NCBI RefSeq assembly: GCF_900215335.1
Contig: NZ_OCMT01000002.1
Coordinates: 372,001 to 436,000 of the forward strand
DNA length: 64,000 nt
Direction: 5' to 3'
Source of the DNA: Pedobacter xixiisoli
GTDB lineage: Bacteria > Bacteroidota > Bacteroidia > Sphingobacteriales > Sphingobacteriaceae
In this document: positions 37,273-45,809 of the stretch, piece by piece
Layout: the number at the start of each line of letters is the position of its first letter
Position numbering within the stretch: the stretch's first letter is position 1
Notes under the pieces: generated by a model
The model's database searches: none
Told to the model about the DNA's origin: nothing
The model's input: only the letters and a program-made list of their open reading frames with translations
Program-made: the position numbers and the translations under genes

Positions 37273-37923
37273 ATGTTTATGCTAAAATCATCAACTTTAA
37301 CCTATTCTATTATACTTTTTATTGCGTTCGTTTTATTAGCGATTTTTGTGCGCTACAATCCTGTAAACAATTTCGATATCAACATCTCTCGATTTGTGCA
37401 GCAGTTCCATCATCCAACATTAGATAAAGTGATGATAGGAATCAGCGCATTTGGCAACGTGTCCATCGCTTTTGCAAGCATGGTCATTACCGCATTACTA
37501 TTCTTTATTTTCAGGTATAGGCGTGAAGCCTTGTTCGTGATGGCAATTTCCTTCACAGGATTAATTACCTTTAGTTTAAAGCGCTTATTTACCCGTCCAC
37601 GGCCAACTGATGAATACGTTACCATTATAGAAAGCTATAAAAATCACAGTTTTCCAAGTGGGCACACACTTTCTTACGTAGTATTCTTTGGCTTTATTAT
37701 TTTCTTGATGCAGCAGCTAAAGACTATGCCTAGCTATTTAAGGAACTTTATTACTGTATTCGCCTATTTCATGTTTATCGTCGGACCTATCTCCAGAATT
37801 TATCTGGGAGCGCATTGGTTTACTGATATTGTGGGGGGATTGCTGATTGGGTTAATTTACCTTTTACAGCTAAATAACTTCTACAAAAAAGGTCTGAAAA
37901 AAGAAATGGAGATAGAACCGTAG
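37273..37923 (+). CDS. PAP2-family lipid phosphatase
   Basis: A 216-residue membrane protein with about six helices. The three phosphatase motifs are present: KRLFTRPRP, SFPSGHTLSYV and SRIYLGAHWFTDIVGG. Family members remove phosphate from undecaprenyl diphosphate or phosphatidate at the outer face of the inner membrane. It is a single gene; the start at 37273 (MFMLKSSTLTY) could equally be the ATG two codons later. Confidence 0.93.
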   Translation: MFMLKSSTLTYSIILFIAFVLLAIFVRYNPVNNFDINISRFVQQFHHPTLDKVMIGISAFGNVSIAFASMVITALLFFIFRYRREALFVMAISFTGLITFSLKRLFTRPRPTDEYVTIIESYKNHSFPSGHTLSYVVFFGFIIFLMQQLKTMPSYLRNFITVFAYFMFIVGPISRIYLGAHWFTDIVGGLLIGLIYLLQLNNFYKKGLKKEMEIEP

Positions 37924-38264
37924 TCCTACCCCCATCATCTAAATTAACGCTCTCGAGGACAAATATACGGCAGTTTTTGATAATTCAAATTATATCTTCA
38001 CTTTTTTTTCAAAAACTTTATCACTTCTAGGAATCACACAAATTCAAACACACTACAACAAAGGTATATAAAACCATAAAAAATGCCTAAAAACTGAAAA
38101 AACAAATATCAAACAAGTAAAAAATACCTTTTTAAGAATGTAAAACACCATGAAAAAAGCTATTATTTTTGATAAATTTGTGACATAAATTCTTTCCAAA
38201 AACAAGTCTCTTTTAAATTTAGTGACTTGTTGAAACGGTTAGAATGCCGTAAGTGTAATCACAG
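37924..38264. other. A+T-rich spacer upstream of the AraC gene
   Basis: No gene or stable structure is seen in 341 bases. On the plus strand TAAATTTG at 38173-38180 fits the -7 consensus, about 85 bases before the AraC gene, without an evident -33 box. Confidence 0.35.
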
Positions 38265-39155
38265 ATGAAAAAGAGTATTCCTGTTTACGATATCCAAAAT
38301 TTTTCAGCGTATAAAAACGATGGAATTTTAGTGAGCAGGTTTGGCTATTATTCACAGCAGCACCAACATTTACATAGCGCACATCGTCATAGTTTTTATC
38401 ACCTTGTTTTTTTTACCAAAGGGACGGGCAAACAGCAAATTGATTTTAGAACCTTTGATGTAAAACCCAACCTCATTTATTTTATGATACCTGGGCAGGT
38501 ACATAGCTGGAATTTTGAGAGTGAACCTGATGGCTATTTGATTAACTTCTCCGCTTCGTACTTTAGTTCTTTGTTGCTGAAACAAGAATATCTGGATAAA
38601 TTTAGTTTTTTTAGTGGTAAACCCGAAGAACAGGTTTTAGTTTTGGATACCAGCACAAGCGAAAAATTAGTTACCATTTTTGAAGAGATTTTAAGAGAAG
38701 GAAATACAGAAACACCAATTAACGATGATTTGGTGAAAGTTTTATTGCTCCGCCTATTAATTGAAGTTGCTAGAGCTACAGATTTACAAAACAAAGAAGA
38801 CATCAACCCTTACAATCATACCATTCTAAGAAATTTCCAACAACTGATTGAAAAAAACTATACGCAACTTAGATTGCCAAAACAATACGCAGAGCTACTT
38901 TACATTACCCCAAATCATTTAAATGCCCTTTGTAATGATTTTTTAGGAAATTCGGCTGGCAAGCTCATTAGGGATAGAATTATATTAGAAGCCAAGCGTT
39001 TGCTCATCAACCTTGATTTAAGAGTAGTAGAAATTGCCGAAAAATTGAATTTCGAAGACCAATCTTACTTCGTTAAATTCTTTAAAAAATATGAGGGCAC
39101 AACCCCCGACAGATTTAGAAAACAATACATAACAACACCATATGGAACCGAATAA
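38265..39155 (+). CDS. AraC-family transcriptional regulator
   Basis: A 296-residue protein: an N-terminal cupin sensor domain (HSFYHLVFFTKGTGKQQIDF, MIPGQVHSWNF) and a C-terminal pair of helix-turn-helix units (LPKQYAELLYITPNHLNALCND and VVEIAEKLNFEDQSYFVKFFKKYEGTTPDRFRKQ). It overlaps the DUF983 gene by 14 bases and may control it. The ligand is unknown. Confidence 0.93.
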   Translation: MKKSIPVYDIQNFSAYKNDGILVSRFGYYSQQHQHLHSAHRHSFYHLVFFTKGTGKQQIDFRTFDVKPNLIYFMIPGQVHSWNFESEPDGYLINFSASYFSSLLLKQEYLDKFSFFSGKPEEQVLVLDTSTSEKLVTIFEEILREGNTETPINDDLVKVLLLRLLIEVARATDLQNKEDINPYNHTILRNFQQLIEKNYTQLRLPKQYAELLYITPNHLNALCNDFLGNSAGKLIRDRIILEAKRLLINLDLRVVEIAEKLNFEDQSYFVKFFKKYEGTTPDRFRKQYITTPYGTE

Positions 39156-39564
39156 AGAAACACAATACTATGTATCGCAATGGAAAGGCTTTTCTAATGC
39201 CAAATGCCCTAGATGTAGAGTTGGAAATGCTTTTATTGGAAACACCTACAGTTTCAAAATGCAGAAGATGAACGAATTTTGTCCGCATTGCGGATTGAAA
39301 TTTGAGCGTGAGCCAGGGTATTTTTACGTAGCCATGTTTGTGAGCTATGCCATGAACGTTGCCGAAATGATTACCGCAGGCGTAGCGGCTTACGTTTTTG
39401 GCTTAACGCTAGATTACGATAACCTTTGGTCTTTTATCGGCGTACTATTTCTAACTACGCTGTTATTTGCACCGTTTAATTACAGATACTCAAGAATGGT
39501 TTTATTATACTGGCTCTCTCCAAACTTAAACTATGAACCAGCACGAAGTGCGCCAAAAAAATAA
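39142..39564 (+). CDS. DUF983 zinc-ribbon membrane protein
   Basis: A 140-residue protein with a zinc-ribbon (CPRC and CPHCG) followed by two membrane helices (VAMFVSYAMNVAEMITAG, FIGVLFLTTLLFAPF). This is DUF983, of unknown function, widespread in Bacteroidota and alphaproteobacteria. It is the last gene before a strong terminator. Confidence 0.9.
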   Translation: MEPNKETQYYVSQWKGFSNAKCPRCRVGNAFIGNTYSFKMQKMNEFCPHCGLKFEREPGYFYVAMFVSYAMNVAEMITAGVAAYVFGLTLDYDNLWSFIGVLFLTTLLFAPFNYRYSRMVLLYWLSPNLNYEPARSAPKK

Positions 39565-39570
39565 ACAAAA

Positions 39571-39600
39571 AAAGGTGTTTGAATATCCTCAAACACCTTT
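39571..39600. terminator. Bidirectional terminator
   Basis: A perfect 12-bp stem AAAGGTGTTTGA/TCAAACACCTTT with a 6-base loop, A-run before and T-run after. It serves the DUF983 gene and the convergent small gene. Confidence 0.9.
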
Positions 39601-39617
39601 TTTCATCATTATAGCTA

Positions 39618-39842
39618 TTAAAAAATAGCATATTTATAACTCTGCATTTCGTCCCACTTCCTTTCGGCAAGCTTGGCGTTAGAAATACCGTTTTTCTCGT
39701 CTTGCTTTTGTTTTTCTGCTTTCTCCTTGCGTTGATCTACGTAACTTTTAACTGCTGTAGACGAATAGTTTCTCTCTGTTGATGTCTTGTTTGAGCGATG
39801 ACTATTGTTGGCATCCTCAAGTAAAATAAAATTCTCAGCCAT
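39618..39842 (-). CDS. Small charged hypothetical protein
   Basis: A 74-residue frame from the ATG at 39842, preceded by AAGGAA at good distance. The sequence is polar and helical (YVDQRKEKAEKQKQDEKNG) without signal peptide or membrane segment, and ends with aromatic residues (YKYAIF). It has its own terminator downstream, which supports a real gene. The family is not recognised. Confidence 0.6.
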   Translation of the reverse strand: MAENFILLEDANNSHRSNKTSTERNYSSTAVKSYVDQRKEKAEKQKQDEKNGISNAKLAERKWDEMQSYKYAIF

Positions 39843-40161
39843 TTCCTTATAGTTTTAGTGATTCTATATTCGAGTAAACACCTTAATATTGAAATTGTTT
39901 GCTGTCATCTAAATTAAACTAGACAGTTGAATTAAACGTTACTAAAACATTAAATCATCTACAGTAATCAGGTGATAATTAACCATCAAAACAGCAAATA
40001 TAATTTAGAGATAATCAGTTCAACATCATGCGAAACTTAAACCCCCTTAACTTCTTAATGTTTTAACCATTAAGGAATTAAGAAAATGAAGGCTTACGTT
40101 TTTTAGCAAAAAAGGTTGTTAGTAAAACCAACAACCTTTTAACCTACTATTTGTATATAAA
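39843..40161. other. Spacer with imperfect inverted repeat and terminator
   Basis: Across 319 bases without a gene there is an imperfect inverted repeat at 40046-40082 (CTTAACTTCTTAATG against CATTAAGGAATTAAG, 13 of 15 pairs) and the terminator of the sulfate operon described separately. Nothing else is visible. Confidence 0.5.
40110..40140 (-). terminator. Terminator of the sulfate assimilation operon
   Basis: An 11-bp perfect stem (AAAAGGTTGTT/AACAACCTTTT) with a 9-base loop, and a T-run on the minus strand, 21 bases after the cysN stop. Confidence 0.85.
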
Positions 40162-41412
40162 TTAATCTGCTAAAGCCCTAAACATGGTAGCGCCAACAGT
40201 TAAATTTGTTCTACTATCAATTAATATTGCCGAGCCATTGGCTTTACTTTCACCGTAAAAATCAAATGGTAAACTATCTGCTGTTTTAAGCACTACCCTG
40301 CCAATATCATTTAATTTAAATTCATCAGCAGCGTGTTTCTCCAAGGTGTTGATATCAACCTTATAAACCACCTCGGCTATTTTACATTTGGTTACTTTAC
40401 TGTTATGTTGTAGTAAATAAGTAATCGAAGTATCTAAAGCTTTGGTATCCATCCAACATAAATCTGCTTCTACCAACTTGCTTTCTTGTGGCAAAGCCGA
40501 TGAATTTACAATCGTATCGCCACGGCTAATATCTACATCGCTAGCTAAATGTATCGTCACCGATTGACCCGAAGAAGCTTCTTCTAGTTCCTTATCAAAA
40601 AATTCAATTTTGCTAATGGTAGAGCTAGCTCCCGATGGCAGCACCGTTATTTGATCATTTACTTTAAAAGTACCACTCACCACTCTGCCAGCATAACCTC
40701 TGTAATCATGCAGTTCGTCTGTTTGAGGCCTAATCACCCACTGTACTGGCATTCTAGCTTTGTCAGATTGCTCTAATACGTCGGTATCTACCTGTTCTAA
40801 AAAGTGCAGTAGACTTTCACCACTGTACCAGTTCATACGCTCAGAGACGTGTACAATATTATCACCTTTTAATGCACTAACTGGAATGTAGGTTACGTCT
40901 TGCAAACCTAACTCTTCAGCCAATGCTTTATATTTTTGAGTAATGGCTTCGAAAATCGTTTCGCTGTAATCAACCATATCCATTTTATTGATGGCTACAA
41001 CTACATGTTTAATCCCCAACAAGGAAACCAAATAAGAGTGGCGAATGGTCTGCTCTACCACGCCATTTCTAGCATCAACCAAAATAATAGCCAAATTAGC
41101 AGTAGAAGCACCAGTAACCATGTTTCTGGTGTACTGGATATGTCCTGGCGTATCTGCAATGATGAACTTTCGTTTATCCGTTTGGAAATATTTGTAAGCC
41201 ACATCTATGGTAATTCCCTGCTCACGTTCGGCTCTTAAACCATCCGTTAAAATGGCCAAATCTACTGTTCCATCATCATTTTTTCTATTCGCATTTTGGA
41301 TAGCCTCCAATTGGTCTGCTAAAATAGAATCTGTATCGTATAATAAACGGCCAATCAATGTGCTCTTGCCATCGTCTACACTGCCTGCCGTAAAAAATTT
41401 AAGTATGTTCAT
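40162..41412 (-). CDS. cysN: CysN: sulfate adenylyltransferase subunit 1 (GTPase)
   Basis: A 416-residue protein with the GTPase motifs GSVDDGKST, DTPGHIQYTRNM and NKMD, and the elongation-factor-like beta domains. With CysD it makes adenosine-5'-phosphosulfate (APS), coupling GTP hydrolysis to the reaction. There is no fused APS kinase (CysC) and none nearby, which fits direct reduction of APS by the CysH protein encoded upstream. It is the last gene of the operon. Confidence 0.96.
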   Translation of the reverse strand: MNILKFFTAGSVDDGKSTLIGRLLYDTDSILADQLEAIQNANRKNDDGTVDLAILTDGLRAEREQGITIDVAYKYFQTDKRKFIIADTPGHIQYTRNMVTGASTANLAIILVDARNGVVEQTIRHSYLVSLLGIKHVVVAINKMDMVDYSETIFEAITQKYKALAEELGLQDVTYIPVSALKGDNIVHVSERMNWYSGESLLHFLEQVDTDVLEQSDKARMPVQWVIRPQTDELHDYRGYAGRVVSGTFKVNDQITVLPSGASSTISKIEFFDKELEEASSGQSVTIHLASDVDISRGDTIVNSSALPQESKLVEADLCWMDTKALDTSITYLLQHNSKVTKCKIAEVVYKVDINTLEKHAADEFKLNDIGRVVLKTADSLPFDFYGESKANGSAILIDSRTNLTVGATMFRALAD

Positions 41413-41501
41413 GCTTTTGGTTGTTTAGATGATTGGTTGTTTGGTTGTTCGGAAAGACCCAAGTCTAACCAACTAAAAAACGAAACAACTAACCAACTAT
41501 A

Positions 41502-42407
41502 TTAAAAATATCCTCCCTTTTTCCTGTCTTCCATCGCCGCTTCAGAAACTTTATCGTCCATACGAGCGCCACGCTCCGAAATCTTAGATTGACTGATTTC
41601 CGAAATAATATCATCAATCAAAAAAGCATCCGATTCAATTGCTGCCGTACAAGAAATATCACCTACGGTACGGAAACGGACTTTCTTACGTTCTACTACA
41701 TCTTCTTCATCCATATTTACGTGAGGAGAAGCCGCCATTAATTGACCGTTGCGGGTAATAACATCGCGTTCGTGAGCAAAATAAATGCTAGGCAACTCAA
41801 TATTTTCCCTGCGGATATAGTTCCAAACATCTAACTCAGTCCAGTTACTGATTGGGAAAACACGTACATTCTCACCTTTATGGATTTTACCATTGTAAAC
41901 ATTCCACAATTCTGGGCGTTGGCGTTTTGGGTCCCATTGACCAAACTCGTCTCTTACCGAAAAAATACGTTCTTTTGCTCTGGCTTTTTCCTCGTCTCTA
42001 CGGGCGCCACCAATACAAGCATCAAACTGATGTTTCTCGATAGTTTCTAACAAAGTAACGGTCTGCAAAGCATTTCTACTGGCATTTTTACCTTTTTGCT
42101 CAACCGCTTTCCCTTCATCAATAGATTGTTGTACCGAACCCACAATTAAACGTTCGCCCAAACGAGCCACCATCCTATCTCGGTAATCTATGGTTTCTTC
42201 AAAATTGTGACCAGTATCAATGTGTACCAACGGAAATGGGAACTTACCTGGTCTAAAAGCTTTCTCTGCTAAACGAACTAAAGTAATGGAATCCTTCCCT
42301 CCCGAGAACAACAAAGCAGGTTTTTCAAACTGCCCCGCAACTTCCCTTAAGATATGGATTGCCTCCGCCTCAAGCTCGTCTAAGTAATCAAAATTATATT
42401 TACTCAT
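41502..42407 (-). CDS. cysD: CysD: sulfate adenylyltransferase subunit 2
   Basis: A 301-residue PP-loop enzyme: LLFSGGKDSITLVRLAEKA holds the ATP-binding SGGKDS motif, followed by PLVHIDTGHNF and GGARRDEEKARAKER. It catalyses the adenylation of sulfate. Spacing to cysN is 89 bases, and this gap contains TTGGTTGTTTAGATGATTGG-like simple repeats. Confidence 0.96.
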   Translation of the reverse strand: MSKYNFDYLDELEAEAIHILREVAGQFEKPALLFSGGKDSITLVRLAEKAFRPGKFPFPLVHIDTGHNFEETIDYRDRMVARLGERLIVGSVQQSIDEGKAVEQKGKNASRNALQTVTLLETIEKHQFDACIGGARRDEEKARAKERIFSVRDEFGQWDPKRQRPELWNVYNGKIHKGENVRVFPISNWTELDVWNYIRRENIELPSIYFAHERDVITRNGQLMAASPHVNMDEEDVVERKKVRFRTVGDISCTAAIESDAFLIDDIISEISQSKISERGARMDDKVSEAAMEDRKKGGYF

Positions 42408-42719
42408 TTTTTTGGTTGTGTCTTTTTATTATTTGAAAAGCAAGGTTAATCGCCTTTCGGTATTTTCAGTCCCGCTATCCGTTTCAAGTTTTTGTCTTCG
42501 ACAGGCTCAGACTGACAAACTTTACACTGCTATCGGGTTTATTTTTGTTGGGACTATTCTGTAATTCCCCAAACACCCCGCCCTTTGGGCACCCCTCTAA
42601 AAGAGGGGAATTGCGTACTGCCTAATGTCCCTTTCCGACTTGCGGTCTTTCTGACTAATACCTAACTCCTAATACCTAGCCACTAAGTTTACTGATACCT
42701 GACCACTGATTCCTGTCCT
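42408..42719. other. Repeat-filled spacer between cysH and cysD
   Basis: The 312 bases hold no gene. From left to right: CTTCGACAGGCTCAGACTGA (42496-42515), a dispersed repeat related to 62911-62933; an AATTCCCC/GGGGAATT palindrome at 42563-42612 containing an inner CCCCTCTAAAAGAGGGG hairpin; and degenerate GGTATCAG-type units at 42657-42719 directly after the cysH stop. The inner hairpin could lower expression of cysD and cysN relative to the upstream genes. Confidence 0.55.
42563..42612. repeat. CCCC/GGGG palindromic repeat
   Basis: AATTCCCC at the left and GGGGAATT at the right, with a C-rich/G-rich inner hairpin; related in style to the elements at 15312 and 21542. Confidence 0.5.
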
Positions 42720-43415
42720 CTACGAAGTAGCATGCAACCCACATTCTTTCTTACTTTGGTCTTCCCACCACCAGCGGCCAGCTCTAAAATCTTCTCCTTC
42801 TCTCACCGCTCTAGTACAAGGTGCGCAGCCAATACTTGGGAAACCTTTATCGTGCAAAGTATTATACACAATGTTGTTGTCCTTCACATAATGTTTCACA
42901 TCTTCCAAAGTCCAATCAAAAATGGGGTGGAACTTAAACAACTGATTTCCTTCATCCCATTCTACATCTTCCATGCCTTCCCTGTTGGTACTTTGGTCGG
43001 CTCTAATGCCTGTAATCCAAATTTCGTTGCCAGCCAAAGCTCTTTTTAAAGGTTCAATTTTTCTGATGTAGCAACACTCTTTCCTATTTTCTATGCTTTC
43101 GTAAAAACTGCTCGGCCCTTTCGCATTTACCATGTTCTGCAGCAAATCGTTTTGCGGAAAATAAGCATGGATAGGTTTTTGGTAAATTTCCAAAGTCCTA
43201 TTCCAAACGTAGTAAGTCTCCGGAAAAAGCCTCCCAGTTTCCAAAGTAAAAACCTTAATTGGAATATTGTTGGCGAATATCAAGTGCGTTACCACTTGGT
43301 CTTCCCAACCAAAACTGGTAGAGAAAACAATCTTGTTTTTACTCTTTTCAGCTAGATATTTAAGTTTAGCAACTACATCCAGCCCTTCTAATTCTTGTTT
43401 TAAAGTTGCAATCAT
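42720..43415 (-). CDS. cysH: CysH: APS/PAPS reductase
   Basis: A 231-residue protein. The cysteine motifs ECCYIRK, GCAPCTRAV and the C-terminal ECGLH are those of the 4Fe-4S type that reduces APS directly; the ATP-loop-like region is FSTSFGWEDQV. This matches the absence of CysC in the operon. It makes sulfite for the reductase encoded at the head of the operon. One base separates it from the upstream fusion gene. Confidence 0.94.
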   Translation of the reverse strand: MIATLKQELEGLDVVAKLKYLAEKSKNKIVFSTSFGWEDQVVTHLIFANNIPIKVFTLETGRLFPETYYVWNRTLEIYQKPIHAYFPQNDLLQNMVNAKGPSSFYESIENRKECCYIRKIEPLKRALAGNEIWITGIRADQSTNREGMEDVEWDEGNQLFKFHPIFDWTLEDVKHYVKDNNIVYNTLHDKGFPSIGCAPCTRAVREGEDFRAGRWWWEDQSKKECGLHATS

Positions 43416-43416
43416 T

Positions 43417-44961
43417 TTATTTAGTCAACAAAATATAAATCGTTCTTAAACTAGTGATAATTACGATAATACCAACCATAATCATGATGGTTTTTGCATT
43501 TAATCGCTTGGTTAGCAAAGCACCAAAAGGCGCAGCGATACAACCACCTAAAATTAAGCCTACAATAATTTGCCAATGCACTAAGCCAATCATCATGATA
43601 AAAGTTAATGAACTAGCTAAGGTTACAAAAAACTCGGTTAAGTTTACCGAACCAATAGTGTAACGCGGATTTCCACCTCTTGCAATTAATGTAGAGGTTA
43701 CAATTGGTCCCCAACCACCACCACCTATCGAGTCTAAAAAAGCGCCAATAAATGCTAAAGGGCCTATTTTTTTCAAAGGCTTTGTTTTCTTGTGTTTAGC
43801 AATTGCTTTTAACAAAATTTTCACCCCTAAAAATAAGGTATAAGCAGATACTACAGGCTTAATGATATGTCCGTAGTTCTCTAAGGATGATAAAATATAA
43901 GCACCAGCAATTGCGCCAATAATACCTGGTAGCAATAATTTCTTAAATAGCTTAGTGCGAACATTACCAAAACGCAAGTGCATTAATCCAGAAACACCGC
44001 TGGTAAAAATCTCCGACGCGTGTACACTGGCACTTGCCGCAGCTGGACTAACACCAAAAGAAAGCAAAAATGTGGTGGCGCTTACACCATAAGCCATACC
44101 CAAAGCACCATCAACCAACTGTGCTAAAAAGCCACCGATGATAAAATAAAGAATGGTACTATCTACTTGATCTGCTAAACCCACAGCTACGTCGCCCAAT
44201 TTGGCAAAAGGAATGAAGGACAAGAAAATATGTCCCACTACCATCGTTGCAATTACTGAAAGCACCCAAATGATAATTTTCTTGGTATTGAACTTGTTCT
44301 CTTTCTCCAAAAATGTAGCGGTAATGCCGTTTAGCACTTTTACTTTGTGCTTGATATCACCGTTAAGGTTATTTCTAATCTGATTTAACTGACCTATAGA
44401 ATCATCTATTTCTTGCGGAATGGCTTTATCTAAAATTTCTTTCAATCTTTTAGCCATGGTTGGCGATTTGCCATTGGTAGAAATAGCAATTTTCAAATCA
44501 CCTTTCTGAACTATCGAACCTAAATAAAAATCACAAAGCTCTGGCTTATCTGCAACGTTAATTAACAACCCTTTCTGATGAGCTAAGGTTCTTAATTCCG
44601 TATTAAAATCATTATCGTTGGTAGCTGCAAAAACAATATCAACATCTTCTAAATCATCCGCAGAAAATGCCTTTTGTTTGATGGTAACATTAGGATTGAT
44701 CGATGCAATTTCAGCAACGGCAACATGTATATCTTTAGCTACAATGGTAACTTGTGCTAAAGTACTGTTTTTAACGATAGCACTTAGTTTTTCCAGACCT
44801 ACTTCGCCAGCACCAATTAATAAAGTGCGCAACTCATTCAATTTAATGAAAGCCGGAAAAAGCTGATTGCCTTTAATGCTCTCAACGTTCTCGACGCTTT
44901 CAATGCTCTTATCGCCTGCTGGCAAAACCTCTGCTGTATTTTGATTAGGAGATGGTTGCAT
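43417..44961 (-). CDS. Fusion of siroheme-synthase N-domain (CysG-N/Met8) and TSUP-family permease
   Basis: A 514-residue protein with two parts. Residues about 35-210 form the precorrin-2 dehydrogenase/ferrochelatase domain of siroheme synthase: Rossmann motif LLIGAGEVGLEK (G50-G55), FAATNDNDFN, NVADKPELCDFYLGS and AISTNGKSPTMAKRL. From about 225 to the end are eight or so membrane helices of a TauE/SafE (TSUP) transporter with LVDGALGMAYGVSATT and SIGGGGWGPIVTSTL. The first part completes siroheme together with CobA; the second may import sulfate or thiosulfate or export sulfite. The gene overlaps cobA by 17 bases. No other sulfate permease is in the operon. Confidence 0.92.
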   Translation of the reverse strand: MQPSPNQNTAEVLPAGDKSIESVENVESIKGNQLFPAFIKLNELRTLLIGAGEVGLEKLSAIVKNSTLAQVTIVAKDIHVAVAEIASINPNVTIKQKAFSADDLEDVDIVFAATNDNDFNTELRTLAHQKGLLINVADKPELCDFYLGSIVQKGDLKIAISTNGKSPTMAKRLKEILDKAIPQEIDDSIGQLNQIRNNLNGDIKHKVKVLNGITATFLEKENKFNTKKIIIWVLSVIATMVVGHIFLSFIPFAKLGDVAVGLADQVDSTILYFIIGGFLAQLVDGALGMAYGVSATTFLLSFGVSPAAASASVHASEIFTSGVSGLMHLRFGNVRTKLFKKLLLPGIIGAIAGAYILSSLENYGHIIKPVVSAYTLFLGVKILLKAIAKHKKTKPLKKIGPLAFIGAFLDSIGGGGWGPIVTSTLIARGGNPRYTIGSVNLTEFFVTLASSLTFIMMIGLVHWQIIVGLILGGCIAAPFGALLTKRLNAKTIMIMVGIIVIITSLRTIYILLTK

Positions 44962-45712
44962 ACTGCTTAATTACGTTTTTAAAGGATGGATGCAAGGACA
45001 CCACTTCGCCAAAAATCAATAACGCTGGTGCTTGAATTTTCTCTTCCTGTACTTTAGCTACAATATTTTCCACAGTTGAAATTACTAATTTTTCTGTTTC
45101 GGTAGAACCATTTTGAACTACCGCAGCGGGTAATTGTGCTTTTCCGGCAGCTTTAAAAACTTCTACAATTTTTGATAGCTGTTTCAAACCCATTAAAATT
45201 ACAACTGTAGCATTAGAATTTGCTGCTTGGTAAATATCATCTGAAATTTGACCATTGGTAGTTGTACCTGTAATTACCCAAAAACTTTCGCTTAAACCAC
45301 GATGTGTTACTGGAATTTGCTGCAACCCTGGTACACCGATAGAGCTAGAAATACCTGGGATAACCGACACAGGAACATTGTAAGAAGCTGCAAAATCCAA
45401 TTCTTCGTAACCACGACCAAACACAAATGGGTCACCACCTTTTAAACGCACTACATGACCATAATTTAATGCGTAATCTATCATCAATTGGTTAATGGCA
45501 TCTTGCGAATGAGAATGTTCTCCCGAACGTTTACCTACATAAACTTTGATAGCAGCTGATGGTGCATGTTCCAACAAAGCTTCATTAGTTAAAGCATCGT
45601 ACAATACTACATCAGCAGTTTGCAAAGCTTTCACACCTTTTAAAGTCAGTAAATCTGGGTCACCAGGACCTGCGCCTAATAAGGTTACTCTTGGTTCTAT
45701 ATTTTTGTTCAT
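44945..45712 (-). CDS. cobA: CobA: uroporphyrinogen-III C-methyltransferase
   Basis: The ATG at 45712 (MNKNIEPRVTLLGAGPGDPD) gives 255 residues; the longer frame has an unlikely N-terminus. SAM-binding motifs GAGPGDPDLLTLKG and LKGGDPFVFGRG are present, with PVTHRGLS downstream. It makes precorrin-2, the precursor that the fused CysG-N domain oxidises and loads with iron to give siroheme for the sulfite reductase. Confidence 0.95.
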   Translation of the reverse strand: MNKNIEPRVTLLGAGPGDPDLLTLKGVKALQTADVVLYDALTNEALLEHAPSAAIKVYVGKRSGEHSHSQDAINQLMIDYALNYGHVVRLKGGDPFVFGRGYEELDFAASYNVPVSVIPGISSSIGVPGLQQIPVTHRGLSESFWVITGTTTNGQISDDIYQAANSNATVVILMGLKQLSKIVEVFKAAGKAQLPAAVVQNGSTETEKLVISTVENIVAKVQEEKIQAPALLIFGEVVSLHPSFKNVIKQYATIS

Positions 45713-45809
45713 GTTTTTACAATTTTGAATGATTGAATGACTAAATGAGAAAATAGGATTGCTGCAATTCAATACTTACTCATTTAATCACTTTGTCATT
45801 TATTCATTA

